Translations under genes and position numbers: made by a program | Part shown: positions 1 to 9,385 of the stretch, piece by piece | How the letters are laid out: each line of letters starts with the position of its first letter | How positions within the stretch are numbered: position 1 is the stretch's first letter | Origin: Dyella lutea | Lineage (GTDB): Bacteria; Pseudomonadota; Gammaproteobacteria; Xanthomonadales; Rhodanobacteraceae | Direction of reading: 5' to 3' | Length of the DNA: 64,000 nucleotides | NCBI RefSeq assembly: GCF_024158035.1 | Contig: NZ_JAMZEK010000003.1 | Coordinates: forward strand, 682,001-746,000 | The notes under the pieces: model-generated | What the model was told of the DNA's origin: nothing | The model's input: only the letters and a program-made list of their open reading frames with translations | The model's database searches: none

Positions 1-316
<316 letters not shown>

Positions 317-319
317 CCG

Positions 320-349
320 ACCCGCCTGGCCTCGTCCGGCGGGTTTTTT
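320..349 (+). terminator. Rho-independent terminator of ssrA
   Basis: The inverted repeat cccgcc (321-326) / ggcggg (338-343), with an extra A-T pair at 320/344, is followed by a run of six T. It starts seven bases after the CCA end of tmRNA. Confidence 0.9.
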
Positions 350-378
350 CTTGTCCTGCGTCCTACCGGCAAGTCGAC

Positions 379-1293
379 ATGGGACAATGCGGCTCCTTCC
401 CGTCGCCCTCCCCGTTCATGCGCCAAGGCGTCATCCTCGGCTTTGCCTGTTACGCGGCCTATGCGATCAGCGACGCCTGCGTGAAATCCCTCCGCGGAGC
501 GATCCCGGCCTACGAGGTAGTGTTCGTCGGCGCCCTGCTCTGTCTCGGTGCCGTGCCCTTCATTCGCGCGCCGGGCGACCGGTTGCGCGACCTGTTCGTC
601 GCTAGGCGTCCCGGAGTCTGGTGGATACGCGCGATCACAGGTGCGGTCTGCAATATCAGCGCGGTGATCGCCTTCACCCTGCTACCGATGGCGGAGACCT
701 TCGCGCTGATCTTCCTGATGCCGATCTTCGTCACGCTGCTGTCGGTGCTGTTCCTCCGGGAACACGTCGGCTGGCGCCGCTGGACCGCCGTCGTGGTCGG
801 CTTCATCGGAGTTCTCGTGGTGCTTCGCCCCGGCTTCCGCCAGCTGGGCATCGGTCACTTCGCCGCAATTACCTGCGGGCTGTCCGGGGCGGTCTCGATG
901 GTCGCCATGCGCCTGGCCGGGCAGCACGAGAAGCGCATCAGCCTCTACGGCGCCGGCGTGGTTGGACCGCTGCTGGTCGGCGGTATCTTCATGCTCCCGC
1001 ACATGGTCTGGCCCGATCCCTCGGCCTGGATGAAGCTGCTTGGCTACGGCCTGATGCAGGGCATCGCCGGCGTGCTGCTGATGCTGGCCACGCTGCTCAC
1101 GCCGGCCAACCGGATCGCACCGACCCAGTACAGCCAGATGCTTTGGGCGATCGGCTTCGGCTACTGGCTGTTCGGCGATCGGCTCGACTGGCCCATGCTG
1201 GTGGGCATCGTGCTGATCCTCGGCGCCGGCCTGTTCACGCTCGTGCGCGAGGAACAGGTCACCCGCTGGTGGCGTCGCCAGCCCCTGCCCTGA
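379..1293 (+). CDS. EamA/DMT-family transporter
   Basis: Integral inner-membrane protein of 304 residues with about ten hydrophobic segments arranged as two EamA repeats (roughly residues 15-150 and 160-295), the usual size and layout of the drug/metabolite transporter superfamily. The first half contains the family-type stretch 'LPMAETFALIFLMPIFVTLLSVLFL' spread over two helices. The substrate cannot be read from sequence. An ATG at 418 (MRQGVILGF) is an alternative start that removes a polar 13-residue leader; neither ATG has a convincing ribosome binding site. It sits just after the ssrA terminator and is followed 42 bp later by an aldo/keto reductase on the same strand, so the two may be co-transcribed. 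Confidence 0.88.
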   Translation: MGQCGSFPSPSPFMRQGVILGFACYAAYAISDACVKSLRGAIPAYEVVFVGALLCLGAVPFIRAPGDRLRDLFVARRPGVWWIRAITGAVCNISAVIAFTLLPMAETFALIFLMPIFVTLLSVLFLREHVGWRRWTAVVVGFIGVLVVLRPGFRQLGIGHFAAITCGLSGAVSMVAMRLAGQHEKRISLYGAGVVGPLLVGGIFMLPHMVWPDPSAWMKLLGYGLMQGIAGVLLMLATLLTPANRIAPTQYSQMLWAIGFGYWLFGDRLDWPMLVGIVLILGAGLFTLVREEQVTRWWRRQPLP

Positions 1294-1335
1294 CGCCCAT
1301 CCAAGACGCATGCCCTTTCGCCCACGGACCCCCCG

Positions 1336-2214
1336 ATGCCACCAAACCTGCCCCCTCTGTCTCCGATCATTGCCGGCCTCTGGCGCATTGCGGACTGGAA
1401 ACAGGACGTTGCCCAGCGCGTGCGCTGGATCGAGCAGGTGCTCGACCTGGGAGTGACATCGTTCGACCTGGCGGATATCTACGGCGACTACCGGGCCGAA
1501 GGCCTGTTCGGTGAGGCACTGGAGGCAGCCCCGGTGCTGCGCCATCGGATGCAGCTCATCACCAAATGCGGCATCCGGCTACGTTCCGCTGACCGGCCAT
1601 ATCGAGTCAATCACTACGACACCTCAGCTGCTTATGTCCGCAGCCAGGTGGAACGATCGCTGGCCCAGCTCCGGACCGAACAACTGGATCTGGTGCTGAT
1701 CCATCGCCCGGACTACCTGATGGATGCTGCCGCCCTGGCCGACACCTTCCGGACACTCACCCGGGAAGGCAAGGTGGCCCACTGGGGCGTCTCCAATCAC
1801 AGCGCCAGCCAGTTCGACCTGCTGAATCGCCATCATCCCCTGGTCACCAACCAGCTTGAGCTCTCGCCGCTGGCTCTGCATGCACTCGACGACGGCACGC
1901 TCGATCAGGCGCAGGCACTGGACTGTCGGCCGATGATCTGGTCGCCCCTCGCCGGCGGCAGGCTGTTCTCCGGGCAAGACGAACGTGCCGTCCGGCTCAG
2001 AGGCGAGATGAGTGCCATCGCCAGACGCCTCGACACCAGCATCGCCACCCTGGCCTATGCCTGGATCCTGCGTCATCCCTCGCGGCCTCATCCGATTACC
2101 GGCAGCGGGCGCATCGACGGGATCCGGGAGGCGCTCGATGCGCTCGAGCTGCGCCTGGACAGAGAGGACTGGTATGCGATCTGGACGGCCAGCCAGGGGC
2201 ACGCGGTCCCCTGA
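1336..2214 (+). CDS. Aldo/keto reductase, YdhF-like
   Basis: NAD(P)H-dependent oxidoreductase of 292 residues, the full length of the family. The AKR catalytic tetrad is recognisable as D44 and Y49 (FDLADIYG), K77 (LITKCGI) and H123 (LVLIHRPD). The family segments 'GKVAHWGVSN' and 'ATNQ/VTNQLELSPL', and the C-terminal cofactor region 'PITGSGRIDGIREAL', are present. The overall pattern (GLWRIADW near the N-terminus, LIHRPDYLMD, RPMIWSPLAGGRLF) closely follows E. coli YdhF as I remember it. The physiological substrate is unknown. It lies 42 bp downstream of the EamA transporter. The ATG at 1336 lacks a clear Shine-Dalgarno sequence. Confidence 0.92.
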   Translation: MPPNLPPLSPIIAGLWRIADWKQDVAQRVRWIEQVLDLGVTSFDLADIYGDYRAEGLFGEALEAAPVLRHRMQLITKCGIRLRSADRPYRVNHYDTSAAYVRSQVERSLAQLRTEQLDLVLIHRPDYLMDAAALADTFRTLTREGKVAHWGVSNHSASQFDLLNRHHPLVTNQLELSPLALHALDDGTLDQAQALDCRPMIWSPLAGGRLFSGQDERAVRLRGEMSAIARRLDTSIATLAYAWILRHPSRPHPITGSGRIDGIREALDALELRLDREDWYAIWTASQGHAVP

Positions 2215-2225
2215 GATCGAAAGAG

Positions 2226-2248
2226 CGCGGGGCGCCATGCGCCCCGCG
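2226..2248. terminator. GC-rich hairpin between convergent genes
   Basis: A perfect 10-bp stem cgcggggcgc (2226-2235) / gcgccccgcg (2239-2248) with a 3-nt loop lies between the aldo/keto reductase stop and the stop of the opposing small gene. There is no T-run on either side, so it may act as a transcript-end stabiliser rather than a true intrinsic terminator. Confidence 0.5.
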
Positions 2249-2271
2249 AAGCCAGCGCAGAATGCGCTGTT

Positions 2272-2523
2272 TCAGGCCTTTCCGGGTTTGTTCGCCCGAT
2301 CAGCGACCGGTTGCACACCCGTCTGCGTAGCGGACATGGGTGGGCAACAGGCGTAGGTGTGTGTCTGGCAGTAGTTGGGCGACTGGCCGCTGTCCAGGCA
2401 GTCCTGATAGGTCATGATGCAGGGGTGGCACACGACGATCACGGTCTGTGCCGCTGCACTGCCTATACCGGCGACGGCCAGCAGCAGGAGTGCGGAAACG
2501 AGCAAGCGATAACGTGGCTTCAT
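2272..2523 (-). CDS. Small secreted cysteine-rich protein, unknown function
   Basis: Encodes 83 residues starting MKPRYRLLVSALLLLAV, a typical Sec signal peptide cleaved near AAA-QT. The mature part of about 55 residues contains six cysteines in the pattern CxxC-x6-C-x9-C-x6-CC, suggesting a disulfide-stabilised periplasmic peptide. The start is fixed by a strong AAGGAGG ribosome binding site at 2531-2537, which rules out the in-frame upstream start at 2547. I do not recognise the family. It is the last gene of a leftward group with the 5'-nucleotidase and NAD kinase, but the 90-bp gap and its own strong RBS leave open an independent transcript. Confidence 0.7.
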   Translation of the reverse strand: MKPRYRLLVSALLLLAVAGIGSAAAQTVIVVCHPCIMTYQDCLDSGQSPNYCQTHTYACCPPMSATQTGVQPVADRANKPGKA

Positions 2524-2613
2524 GGTGATTCCTCCTTGAGCCGCCACCCTGGCGGCAGCCCACCATAGAGCAAACGCGCCACGCCATCACCGACCCCATG
2601 GCCGGCAGGCGAC

Positions 2614-3552
2614 TCAGCGGTTGCTCACCCCGTGCGGCACGTGCCCGGTGGCTACGTGGCGGCGTGCCGATTCCACGTTGGCCGGCGAATCGTCGAAGAA
2701 GATGTCGGCACCGAACGCATCCAGGAACGGTCCCTTGTCGCGGCCGCCCAGGAACAGCGCCTCGTCGATGCGCACGCCCCACTTACGCAGGGTCAGGATC
2801 ACCCGTTTGTGCGCCGGCGCCGAACGCGCGGTGACCAGCGCGGTACGGATCGGCGAATTCTCGGCCGGAAACGCCGCCTGCAGGCGATGGACCGCCGTGA
2901 GGAACCCACGGAACGGACCGACCGAGAGCGGCTCGGCCGCATTCTCGTGCTCGCTGCGATGGAAGGCGGCCAACCCTTCCTCCCGCGAGACCCGCTCGCC
3001 CTCGTCGCCGAAGATCACCGCATCGCCGTCGAAGGCGATCCGCAATTGCTCGCTGGCACGCGGCGGCGCCGTGCTGGGCAGGATCGTCGCTGCCGCGACC
3101 CCCGCCGCCAGCGCGCGGCCAACGTCCTCGGCGTTGGCGGACAGGAACAGGTCGGCCTTGAACGGGGCCACGTAATCGGATGTCGGCGCACCGCTGGTGA
3201 AAGCGGCGCGGCTGATCTCCAGCCCATAGTGCTGGATCGCATTGAAGATGCGCAGACCGGTGTCGCCGGAATTGCGCGACAGCAGGATCACCTCGACCGG
3301 CGGCACGTCCCCGGCAAGCCGGTTCAGTCCCAGTAGTTTCTGCACCAGCGGAAACGCCACGCCCGGCCGGAGGATCTCTTCCTCGTGCTCGATCTGGAAC
3401 TGGCGGTAGGCATCCAGTCCATCGCGCTCGAACAGACTGTGGCTGTCGCCGAGATCGAACAACGCGCGGGAAGAGATCGCCACGACCAACCGGTTGTCCT
3501 GGCTGGCGGCCGGATCGTGGGCATCGGGAAAGTGCACGGTCATGTCGTGCAA
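2614..3552 (-). CDS. Cytosolic 5'-nucleotidase (NT5C1/PF06189-type)
   Basis: Protein of 312 residues (309 if the second ATG at 3543 is used) that matches the bacterial family related to cytosolic 5'-nucleotidase 1: an N-terminal 'LVVAISSRALFDL' followed by 'LFERDGLDAYRQFQ', then 'VILLSRNSGDTGLRIFNAIQHYGL', and an acidic 'AFDGDAVIFGDEGE' segment typical of the HAD-like metal site. The expected reaction is dephosphorylation of nucleoside monophosphates. It lies 30 bp downstream of NAD kinase on the same strand, so both may share a transcript and a link to nucleotide and NAD pools is plausible. The family assignment rests on motif memory, not on a search. Confidence 0.85.
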   Translation of the reverse strand: MHDMTVHFPDAHDPAASQDNRLVVAISSRALFDLGDSHSLFERDGLDAYRQFQIEHEEEILRPGVAFPLVQKLLGLNRLAGDVPPVEVILLSRNSGDTGLRIFNAIQHYGLEISRAAFTSGAPTSDYVAPFKADLFLSANAEDVGRALAAGVAAATILPSTAPPRASEQLRIAFDGDAVIFGDEGERVSREEGLAAFHRSEHENAAEPLSVGPFRGFLTAVHRLQAAFPAENSPIRTALVTARSAPAHKRVILTLRKWGVRIDEALFLGGRDKGPFLDAFGADIFFDDSPANVESARRHVATGHVPHGVSNR

Positions 3553-3582
3553 TCTAGCGCATCCGGCCGATGCCGGTGTCGC

Positions 3583-4344
3583 TCAGTCGAGCGCGAACTG
3601 CTCGTCCAGGATGCGCTGCTCGAGGTTGTGCTCCGGATCGAACAGCAGGCGAACCCCCTGGTCGCGCGCCTGCCGGATCGACACCTCGCGCACGTGCCGC
3701 ACCTCGTGAAAATCGGCCGTCGCACTCACCGGGCGCTTGCCCGGGTCGAGCACGCGCAGACCGACTTCAGTCAGATGCGGGAGGATCGCGCCACGCCAGC
3801 GGCGCGGACGGAACGGGCTGATCGGCGTCAACGCCAGCACATTGGCGTCCAGCGGCAGAATCGGGCCATGGGCCGACAGGTTGTAGGCGGTGGAACCGGC
3901 CGGCGTGGACACGAGGAGGCCGTCGCAGATGAGGTTGGACAGCTTTACCGTGCCGTTGAGCTTCACTTCCAGGTGCGCCGCCTGGTTGCTCTGGCGAAGC
4001 AGCGAGACCTCATTGAAGGCGATCGCCGTGGCCTCGACGCCATCGGCATCGGTGGTGTGCATTTCCAGCGGATGGAGCGTCGCCGCGTGAGCCTGGGTAA
4101 TTCGCCCGGGCAGATCCTCGAGCCGGTGCTTGTTCATCAGGAAGCCGACCCGGCCCAGCTTCATACCGTAGACCGGCACCTGCCCGTCACGGTGGGCATG
4201 CAGGGTGCGGAGCATGAAACCATCGCCGCCGAGTGCCACGATCACTTCGGCCTCCGCCGGCGGCACGTCGCCGTACTGGGCCACCAGCTTGCGGCGTGCC
4301 TGCTGGGCGACCGGTGTATCGCTGGCGACGAAGGCAAAGCGCAT
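3583..4344 (-). CDS. nadK: NAD kinase
   Basis: ATP-dependent phosphorylation of NAD to NADP. The 253-residue protein contains the diagnostic GGDGFML motif at residues 39-45, the conserved NE pair at 111-112, and the long signature beginning [15 protein letters not shown] at residue 141 and running to about 161. The length is slightly below the roughly 290 residues of E. coli NadK, which is common for the short bacterial form. The 5'-nucleotidase follows 30 bp downstream. Upstream on the same strand are two hairpins that end the glutamate dehydrogenase unit, so nadK probably has its own promoter in the 118-bp gap. Confidence 0.95.
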   Translation of the reverse strand: MRFAFVASDTPVAQQARRKLVAQYGDVPPAEAEVIVALGGDGFMLRTLHAHRDGQVPVYGMKLGRVGFLMNKHRLEDLPGRITQAHAATLHPLEMHTTDADGVEATAIAFNEVSLLRQSNQAAHLEVKLNGTVKLSNLICDGLLVSTPAGSTAYNLSAHGPILPLDANVLALTPISPFRPRRWRGAILPHLTEVGLRVLDPGKRPVSATADFHEVRHVREVSIRQARDQGVRLLFDPEHNLEQRILDEQFALD

Positions 4345-4385
4345 GACGTATCCGCGGGCGATGGCAACCCTTCGAGCTTACAGGA

Positions 4386-4415
4386 GCGCCGCGCCGTCGG
4401 GCGACGGCGCGGCGC
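4386..4415 (-). terminator. Perfect 14-bp hairpin downstream of the GDH gene
   Basis: gcgccgcgccgtcg (4386-4399) pairs perfectly with cgacggcgcggcgc (4402-4415) around a 2-nt loop. It lies between the end of the glutamate dehydrogenase gene and nadK. No T-run follows, so its role as terminator is inferred from position. Confidence 0.5.
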
Positions 4416-4433
4416 GTCCATGGACGATCACAG

Positions 4434-4456
4434 CCGCCCTCCATGCAGGAGGGCGG
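4434..4456 (-). terminator. Second hairpin directly after the GDH stop
   Basis: A 9-bp stem ccgccctcc (4434-4442) / ggagggcgg (4448-4456) with a 5-nt loop, seven bases beyond the glutamate dehydrogenase stop codon. With the hairpin at 4386-4415 it makes a tandem 3'-end structure for the leftward transcript. Confidence 0.5.
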
Positions 4457-4462
4457 ACGTGG

Positions 4463-7400
4463 TCAGACGACCGGCACCTGGGCCAGCTGCGCCAAGCGAC
4501 GAACGGCGACCGAGGCGATCGGATAGTCCGCGTTCTGCGCGAGGATCTCCGCCAGCATGGCTCGGGTGTACTTGAGCGTCGCATCGTCACGCTCGAGCCA
4601 GGCCTGCACGGGCGTGCGGTCGGTCCGGTCGCCGCAGAGGGTGAGCACCTGCAGCGCCAGTGCCCGGTGCTGGTGATTGAGCTCGTCCAGCAGCGAACCG
4701 CGGGCCTGCGCGTGCCAGGCACCCTCCACCGGCAGCGCTTCGATCTGGTCGCGCAGCCATTCCAGGTCGAGCGCCTCGCCCAGTTCGTAGAACACGGTAG
4801 CCACGCGGGCGATCGGCGCGCCGCTCTGCTGGGCCACCTCGACCATGTCGAGCGCGGCGCGAAGCTCGGAAAGCCTGGCCAGACGCACGGCGAGATCACC
4901 CGGCAGGCCAAGCCCCTCCCACTTCTCCTGGCTGGACTCGAAATCGCCGCGACCGGTGTCGGTGAGCGCACCGGGCAACGCCTTGCGCAGTTCGCTGACC
5001 TGACTCTGGTAGCGCTCGACGTTGGCAGCGATATCCAACGTGCCACCGGGACGGTTGAGCAGCCAGCGCGTCATGTGCCGCAGCAGGTTCCAGATCTGCA
5101 GGATCGCGTCGATCTGGGTGTTCTCGGCCACCTTGCTGTCCAACGCCTCGATCTCCGCCCACAGCTCGCGGGCATCCAGGATTTCGCGGGCGGCGGTATA
5201 GGCCTTGGCGATCGCCGCCGGGCCCTGGCCGGTGTCTTCCTGCATGCGCATCATGAAGGTGGCGCCCATGCGGTTGATCGTCGAGTTGGTCACCGCGGTG
5301 GCGATGATCTCGCGCTTCAGGCGATGGCGCTGCATGTGCTCGGCGTACTTGCCATGCAGCGGCTCGGGGAAGTAGCGGACCAGCTCCTTGGAGAGGTACG
5401 GGTCCTCCGGCACGTCGGACTCGAGCAGCTGCTGGTACAGCTTGATCTTGTCGTAGGACAGCAGCACCGACAGCTCCGGCCGGGTCAGGCCCTGGCCGCG
5501 GGTCTTGCGTTCGGTCAGCTCGGCGTCGCTGGGCAGATTCTCCACCTGGCGGTCGAGCAGACCCTCGCCCTCCAGCGTACGGATGAAGTGCGCCATCGAG
5601 CCGATGCGCTTGATCGACTGGTGCTCCATCACCGTGATCGCCTGGTTCTGGCGGTAGTTGTCCCACAGCACCAGTCGGCCGACCTCGTCGGTCATCACGC
5701 GCAGCTGTTCGTTGCGCGCCTCCTCGGTGAGCTCACCGCGCTGCATGGCGTCGCCGAGCAGGATCTTGATGTTCACCTCGTGGTCGGAGGTGTCCACGCC
5801 GGCGGAGTTGTCGATGAAGTCGGTGTTGAGCAGCACGCCGTGCTGGGCGGCCTCGATGCGCCCCTTCTGGGTCATGCCCAGATTGCCGCCCTCGCCCACC
5901 ACTTTGCAGCGCAGCTCCGCGCCATTCACACGGAGCGCGTTGTTGGCGCGGTCGCCGACCTCGGCGTGCGTCTCGCTGGTCGCCTTGACATAAGTGCCGA
6001 TGCCGCCGTTCCACAGCAGGTCGACCGGCGCCTTGAGGATCGCGCTGAGCAGTTCGGTCGGCGACAGCTGGGCGACGTCACCCTTGATGCCGAGCACCGC
6101 ACGCACTTCGGGCGAGATCGGGATCGACTTGGCGCTGCGCGGATACACGCCACCGCCGGCGGAGATCAGCGACTTGTCGTAGTCCTCCCAGCTCGAGCGA
6201 GGCAGCTTGAACATGCGCTCGCGCTCGACGAACGAACGTTCCACGTCCGGATTCGGGTCGAGGAAGACATGGCGGTGATCGAACGCCGCCACCAGCCGGA
6301 TGTGGCGCGACAGCAGCATGCCGTTGCCGAACACGTCGCCGGACATGTCGCCGATGCCCACACAGGTGAAGTCCTGCGTCTGCGAGTCGCGACCCAGCGC
6401 GCGGAAGTGCCGCTTCACCGACTCCCACGCGCCCTTGGCGGTGATGCCCATCGCCTTGTGGTCGTAGCCGTTGGAGCCGCCGGAGGCGAACGCGTCGCCC
6501 AGCCAGAAGCCGTGCGCCACCGAGATCGCGTTGGCGATGTCGGAAAACGTCGCCGTACCCTTGTCGGCGGCCACCACCAGGTACGGGTCGTCCTGGTCGT
6601 GACGCACCACGTCGTGCGGCGGCACCACCTTGCCCTCGACCAGGTTGTCGGTGATGTCGAGCAGGCCGGCGATGAACAGCCGGTAGCAGGCGATGCCCTC
6701 GGCCAGCTGCGCGTCGCGATCGCCGCCCTCGGGCGGATTCTTGACGTAGAAGCCGCCCTTCGAGCCGACCGGCACGATGACGGTGTTCTTCACCATCTGC
6801 GCCTTCACCAGGCCCAGCACTTCGGTGCGGAAATCCTCGCGGCGGTCGGACCAGCGCAGGCCACCGCGCGCCACCGGGCCGAAGCGCAGGTGCACGCCCT
6901 CCACCCGCGGCGAGTACACGAAGATTTCGCGGTACGGCACCGGCTTGGGCGCGTCCGGCACGCGGTGCGAGTCGAACTTGAAGCTGATGTACGGGCGATG
7001 CTTGCCGTCCCACAGCTGGAAGTAGCTGGTACGCAGCGTGGCTCCCATCACGTCGAGATAGCTCTTGACGATGCGCTCGTCATCCAGGCTCGCCACGTCG
7101 TCGAGCAGCGTGCGCAGCGCCTCGGTCAGCACCTGCACCTGCTCGGCGCGGGGCTTGGCCAGGCAGGCGACCATGCCATCGACCAGCTCCGGCCGCGCGT
7201 TGCGCGTGGCCTCGGGGATCAGCGCCAGCATCTCGCGACGAAGGTCTTCGCCGGCGCGAACCCGCTCGTCGGCCGAGAGCGATTCGCGGCGCGGATCGAA
7301 CTTGGCATGGAACAGCTCGATCAGCACCCCGGCGATCGCCGGGTAGCGGTTGAGCGTGGCTTCCATGTAGGTCTGCGAGAACGCGATGCCGACCTGCTGG

Positions 7401-9385
7401 AGGTACTTGCAGTAGCCGCGCAGCACCGCGATCTGACGCCAGTCGGCCTGGGCGAACAGCACCAGGTTGTTGAAGCCGTCGCTCTCGGCGTGGCCGCGCC
7501 ACAGTGCCTCGAATGCGCGCTCGAAGCGGTCGCGCACGTGCTCCAGCTCGAAGCTCAGCGGCTGCTTGGGCTTGACCTCGAAGTCGTGGATGGTGAGCGG
7601 GCGCTCCTGGCCCTCCAGGCTGTAGACATGCTCGGCCAGCATGCGCACGCCCATGTTCTCCAGCATCGGCAGCGCCTCGGAGAGCGGGATCGGCTCGCCC
7701 GCATGGATCACCTTGAAGCGCAGCGACCCGTCCGCATGGCGATACAGCGACATGCGGATGGCATCGTCGTCCTCGAGGCTAGCCAGCGCCTCGATGTCGG
7801 CCGCAGCCACGGCCGGCGCGACCTCGTCGATGTAACCGGGCGGCATGGCGCGAGCGTAGCGATTGGCCAGCACCACGCCTCGCTGCGGACCGAGCCGGCC
7901 GACCAGCGAGTCGCGCACCTCGTCCTGCCAGTTGCGCACGATACCGGCCACGCCCTCTTCCAGCGCGTGCAGGTCGTAGGACACCTGCTCGCCCACGCGG
8001 GGACGCACCACCACGTGCAGGCGCGCCAGCGCGGAGTCGCCCAGCAGCACGGTCGAATCCAGCTCCAGGCCATGCAGCGCCTCGCGCAGCAGTGCCTCGA
8101 TGCGTTCGCGCACCGTGGTGTTGAAGCGTTCGCGCGGCACGAACACCATGCAGGTGAAGAAGCGCCCGTAGCGGTCGCGACGCACGAAGAGCTGGGTTCG
8201 CGCGCGCTGGCGCAGCTCCAGGATGCCGGAAACCGCCTGGTACAGCTCGTCCTCGTTTGACTGGAACAGCTCGTCACGCGGCAGCGTCTCCAGGATGTGG
8301 CGCAGTGACTTGCCCGAATGCGAATCGCGCTTCAACCCGGAACGGGTGAGCACCGCCTCGACCTTGTTGCGCACCACCGGCACGTCCTGCGGACGGGCCA
8401 TGTAGGCATTGGACGAGAACATGCCGAGGAAGCGCTGCTCGGCGATCGGCTCGCCGTTGGCATCGAAGCGCAACACGCCGACATAGTCCATGTGGCCCGG
8501 ACGATGCACCTGTGAACGGGCATTGGTCTTGGTCAGGATCACCGGCTCGATCGAACCGGCGGTGGCGCCGTGGGCCCCGAGCGAGGCCACCGAACGCGGT
8601 GCCAGCGAGCGCTCCGTGCCGGACAGGATGCCCAGCCCCGAGCCCTCGACCGACTGCAGCACTTCGCCGCCCTCGCCCTGCCGAACCTCGTATTCGCGGT
8701 AGCCAAGGAAGGTGAAGTTGTCGTCGGCCAGCCAGCGCAGGAACTCCGCCGACTCGGTCGTCGCGGCGACATCGCGCGTGTTCGGTCGGACCGGCAGCTC
8801 GGCGGCAATGGCACGGGCCTTGTCCCGCATCGCCTCCCAGTCACGGACAGCCAGCCGGACGTCATCCAGCGCGGACTCGATCCGGGCCTTCAACTCGGCC
8901 TGTGGCTCGCCGTCGGCGAGCCGGTCGATCTCGAAATGCATCACCGATTCGGGTTGACCCTGATCGCCGCCGATGGACTGCAGGGCGCCTGCGGCATCCC
9001 GTGCGACCCTGACCACCGGGTGGATCACCGTATGGATGGGACCATCCGCCGACAGGATCATGCTGACGGTATCAACCAGGAACGGCATGTCGTCGGTCAC
9101 CACCTCCACGACGCTGCGGCCGTCATGACCGAGCGCGGGATTGGTCACTCGCACCGATGCCCGGCCGGGCTCGCGCCGGGCGATGAATCCGAGCAGATCG
9201 AGCACCAGTTCGGCCCACTGCGCCGGGGTATGCAGCGACTCGTCGCCAGAGGCCAGTCGCGCGAAGAAGGCGCGGATAAAAAATTGCGCCTCCTGGAGGC
9301 GCTGGACGGGCAAATCCTTTTTGCTTGTTTCGTCGATGACAGCTGCTGCGAGGGACTCATTCACGGCCGCGCGAATCGCATTCAT
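4463..9385 (-). CDS. gdhB: NAD-specific glutamate dehydrogenase, 180-kDa class
   Basis: Oxidative deamination of glutamate to 2-oxoglutarate and ammonium in the cytosol, feeding amino-acid carbon into the TCA cycle. At 1640 residues it has the length of the large bacterial NAD-GDH class. The N-terminal 700 residues form the ACT-like regulatory part ('DDMPFLVDTVSMIL', 'NFTFLGYREYEV'). The catalytic part includes 'VARGGLRWSDRREDFRTEV', the active-site lysine K876 in 'SKGGFYVK', 'DMSGDVFGNGMLLS' and 'GGNLGMTQKGRIEAA' (around residue 1175). The C-terminal helical region is complete. It is monocistronic by layout, with a 530-bp non-coding region upstream and hairpins downstream. The symbol gdhB follows common usage for this class. 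Confidence 0.96.
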   Translation of the reverse strand: MNAIRAAVNESLAAAVIDETSKKDLPVQRLQEAQFFIRAFFARLASGDESLHTPAQWAELVLDLLGFIARREPGRASVRVTNPALGHDGRSVVEVVTDDMPFLVDTVSMILSADGPIHTVIHPVVRVARDAAGALQSIGGDQGQPESVMHFEIDRLADGEPQAELKARIESALDDVRLAVRDWEAMRDKARAIAAELPVRPNTRDVAATTESAEFLRWLADDNFTFLGYREYEVRQGEGGEVLQSVEGSGLGILSGTERSLAPRSVASLGAHGATAGSIEPVILTKTNARSQVHRPGHMDYVGVLRFDANGEPIAEQRFLGMFSSNAYMARPQDVPVVRNKVEAVLTRSGLKRDSHSGKSLRHILETLPRDELFQSNEDELYQAVSGILELRQRARTQLFVRRDRYGRFFTCMVFVPRERFNTTVRERIEALLREALHGLELDSTVLLGDSALARLHVVVRPRVGEQVSYDLHALEEGVAGIVRNWQDEVRDSLVGRLGPQRGVVLANRYARAMPPGYIDEVAPAVAAADIEALASLEDDDAIRMSLYRHADGSLRFKVIHAGEPIPLSEALPMLENMGVRMLAEHVYSLEGQERPLTIHDFEVKPKQPLSFELEHVRDRFERAFEALWRGHAESDGFNNLVLFAQADWRQIAVLRGYCKYLQQVGIAFSQTYMEATLNRYPAIAGVLIELFHAKFDPRRESLSADERVRAGEDLRREMLALIPEATRNARPELVDGMVACLAKPRAEQVQVLTEALRTLLDDVASLDDERIVKSYLDVMGATLRTSYFQLWDGKHRPYISFKFDSHRVPDAPKPVPYREIFVYSPRVEGVHLRFGPVARGGLRWSDRREDFRTEVLGLVKAQMVKNTVIVPVGSKGGFYVKNPPEGGDRDAQLAEGIACYRLFIAGLLDITDNLVEGKVVPPHDVVRHDQDDPYLVVAADKGTATFSDIANAISVAHGFWLGDAFASGGSNGYDHKAMGITAKGAWESVKRHFRALGRDSQTQDFTCVGIGDMSGDVFGNGMLLSRHIRLVAAFDHRHVFLDPNPDVERSFVERERMFKLPRSSWEDYDKSLISAGGGVYPRSAKSIPISPEVRAVLGIKGDVAQLSPTELLSAILKAPVDLLWNGGIGTYVKATSETHAEVGDRANNALRVNGAELRCKVVGEGGNLGMTQKGRIEAAQHGVLLNTDFIDNSAGVDTSDHEVNIKILLGDAMQRGELTEEARNEQLRVMTDEVGRLVLWDNYRQNQAITVMEHQSIKRIGSMAHFIRTLEGEGLLDRQVENLPSDAELTERKTRGQGLTRPELSVLLSYDKIKLYQQLLESDVPEDPYLSKELVRYFPEPLHGKYAEHMQRHRLKREIIATAVTNSTINRMGATFMMRMQEDTGQGPAAIAKAYTAAREILDARELWAEIEALDSKVAENTQIDAILQIWNLLRHMTRWLLNRPGGTLDIAANVERYQSQVSELRKALPGALTDTGRGDFESSQEKWEGLGLPGDLAVRLARLSELRAALDMVEVAQQSGAPIARVATVFYELGEALDLEWLRDQIEALPVEGAWHAQARGSLLDELNHQHRALALQVLTLCGDRTDRTPVQAWLERDDATLKYTRAMLAEILAQNADYPIASVAVRRLAQLAQVPVV

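Noticed and set aside
4205-8260. Long open frame on the plus strand opposite the glutamate dehydrogenase gene
   Set aside because: It is antisense to a clearly conserved enzyme; its composition (His/Arg/Gly/Gln-rich) is what reverse-strand reading of GC-rich codons gives.
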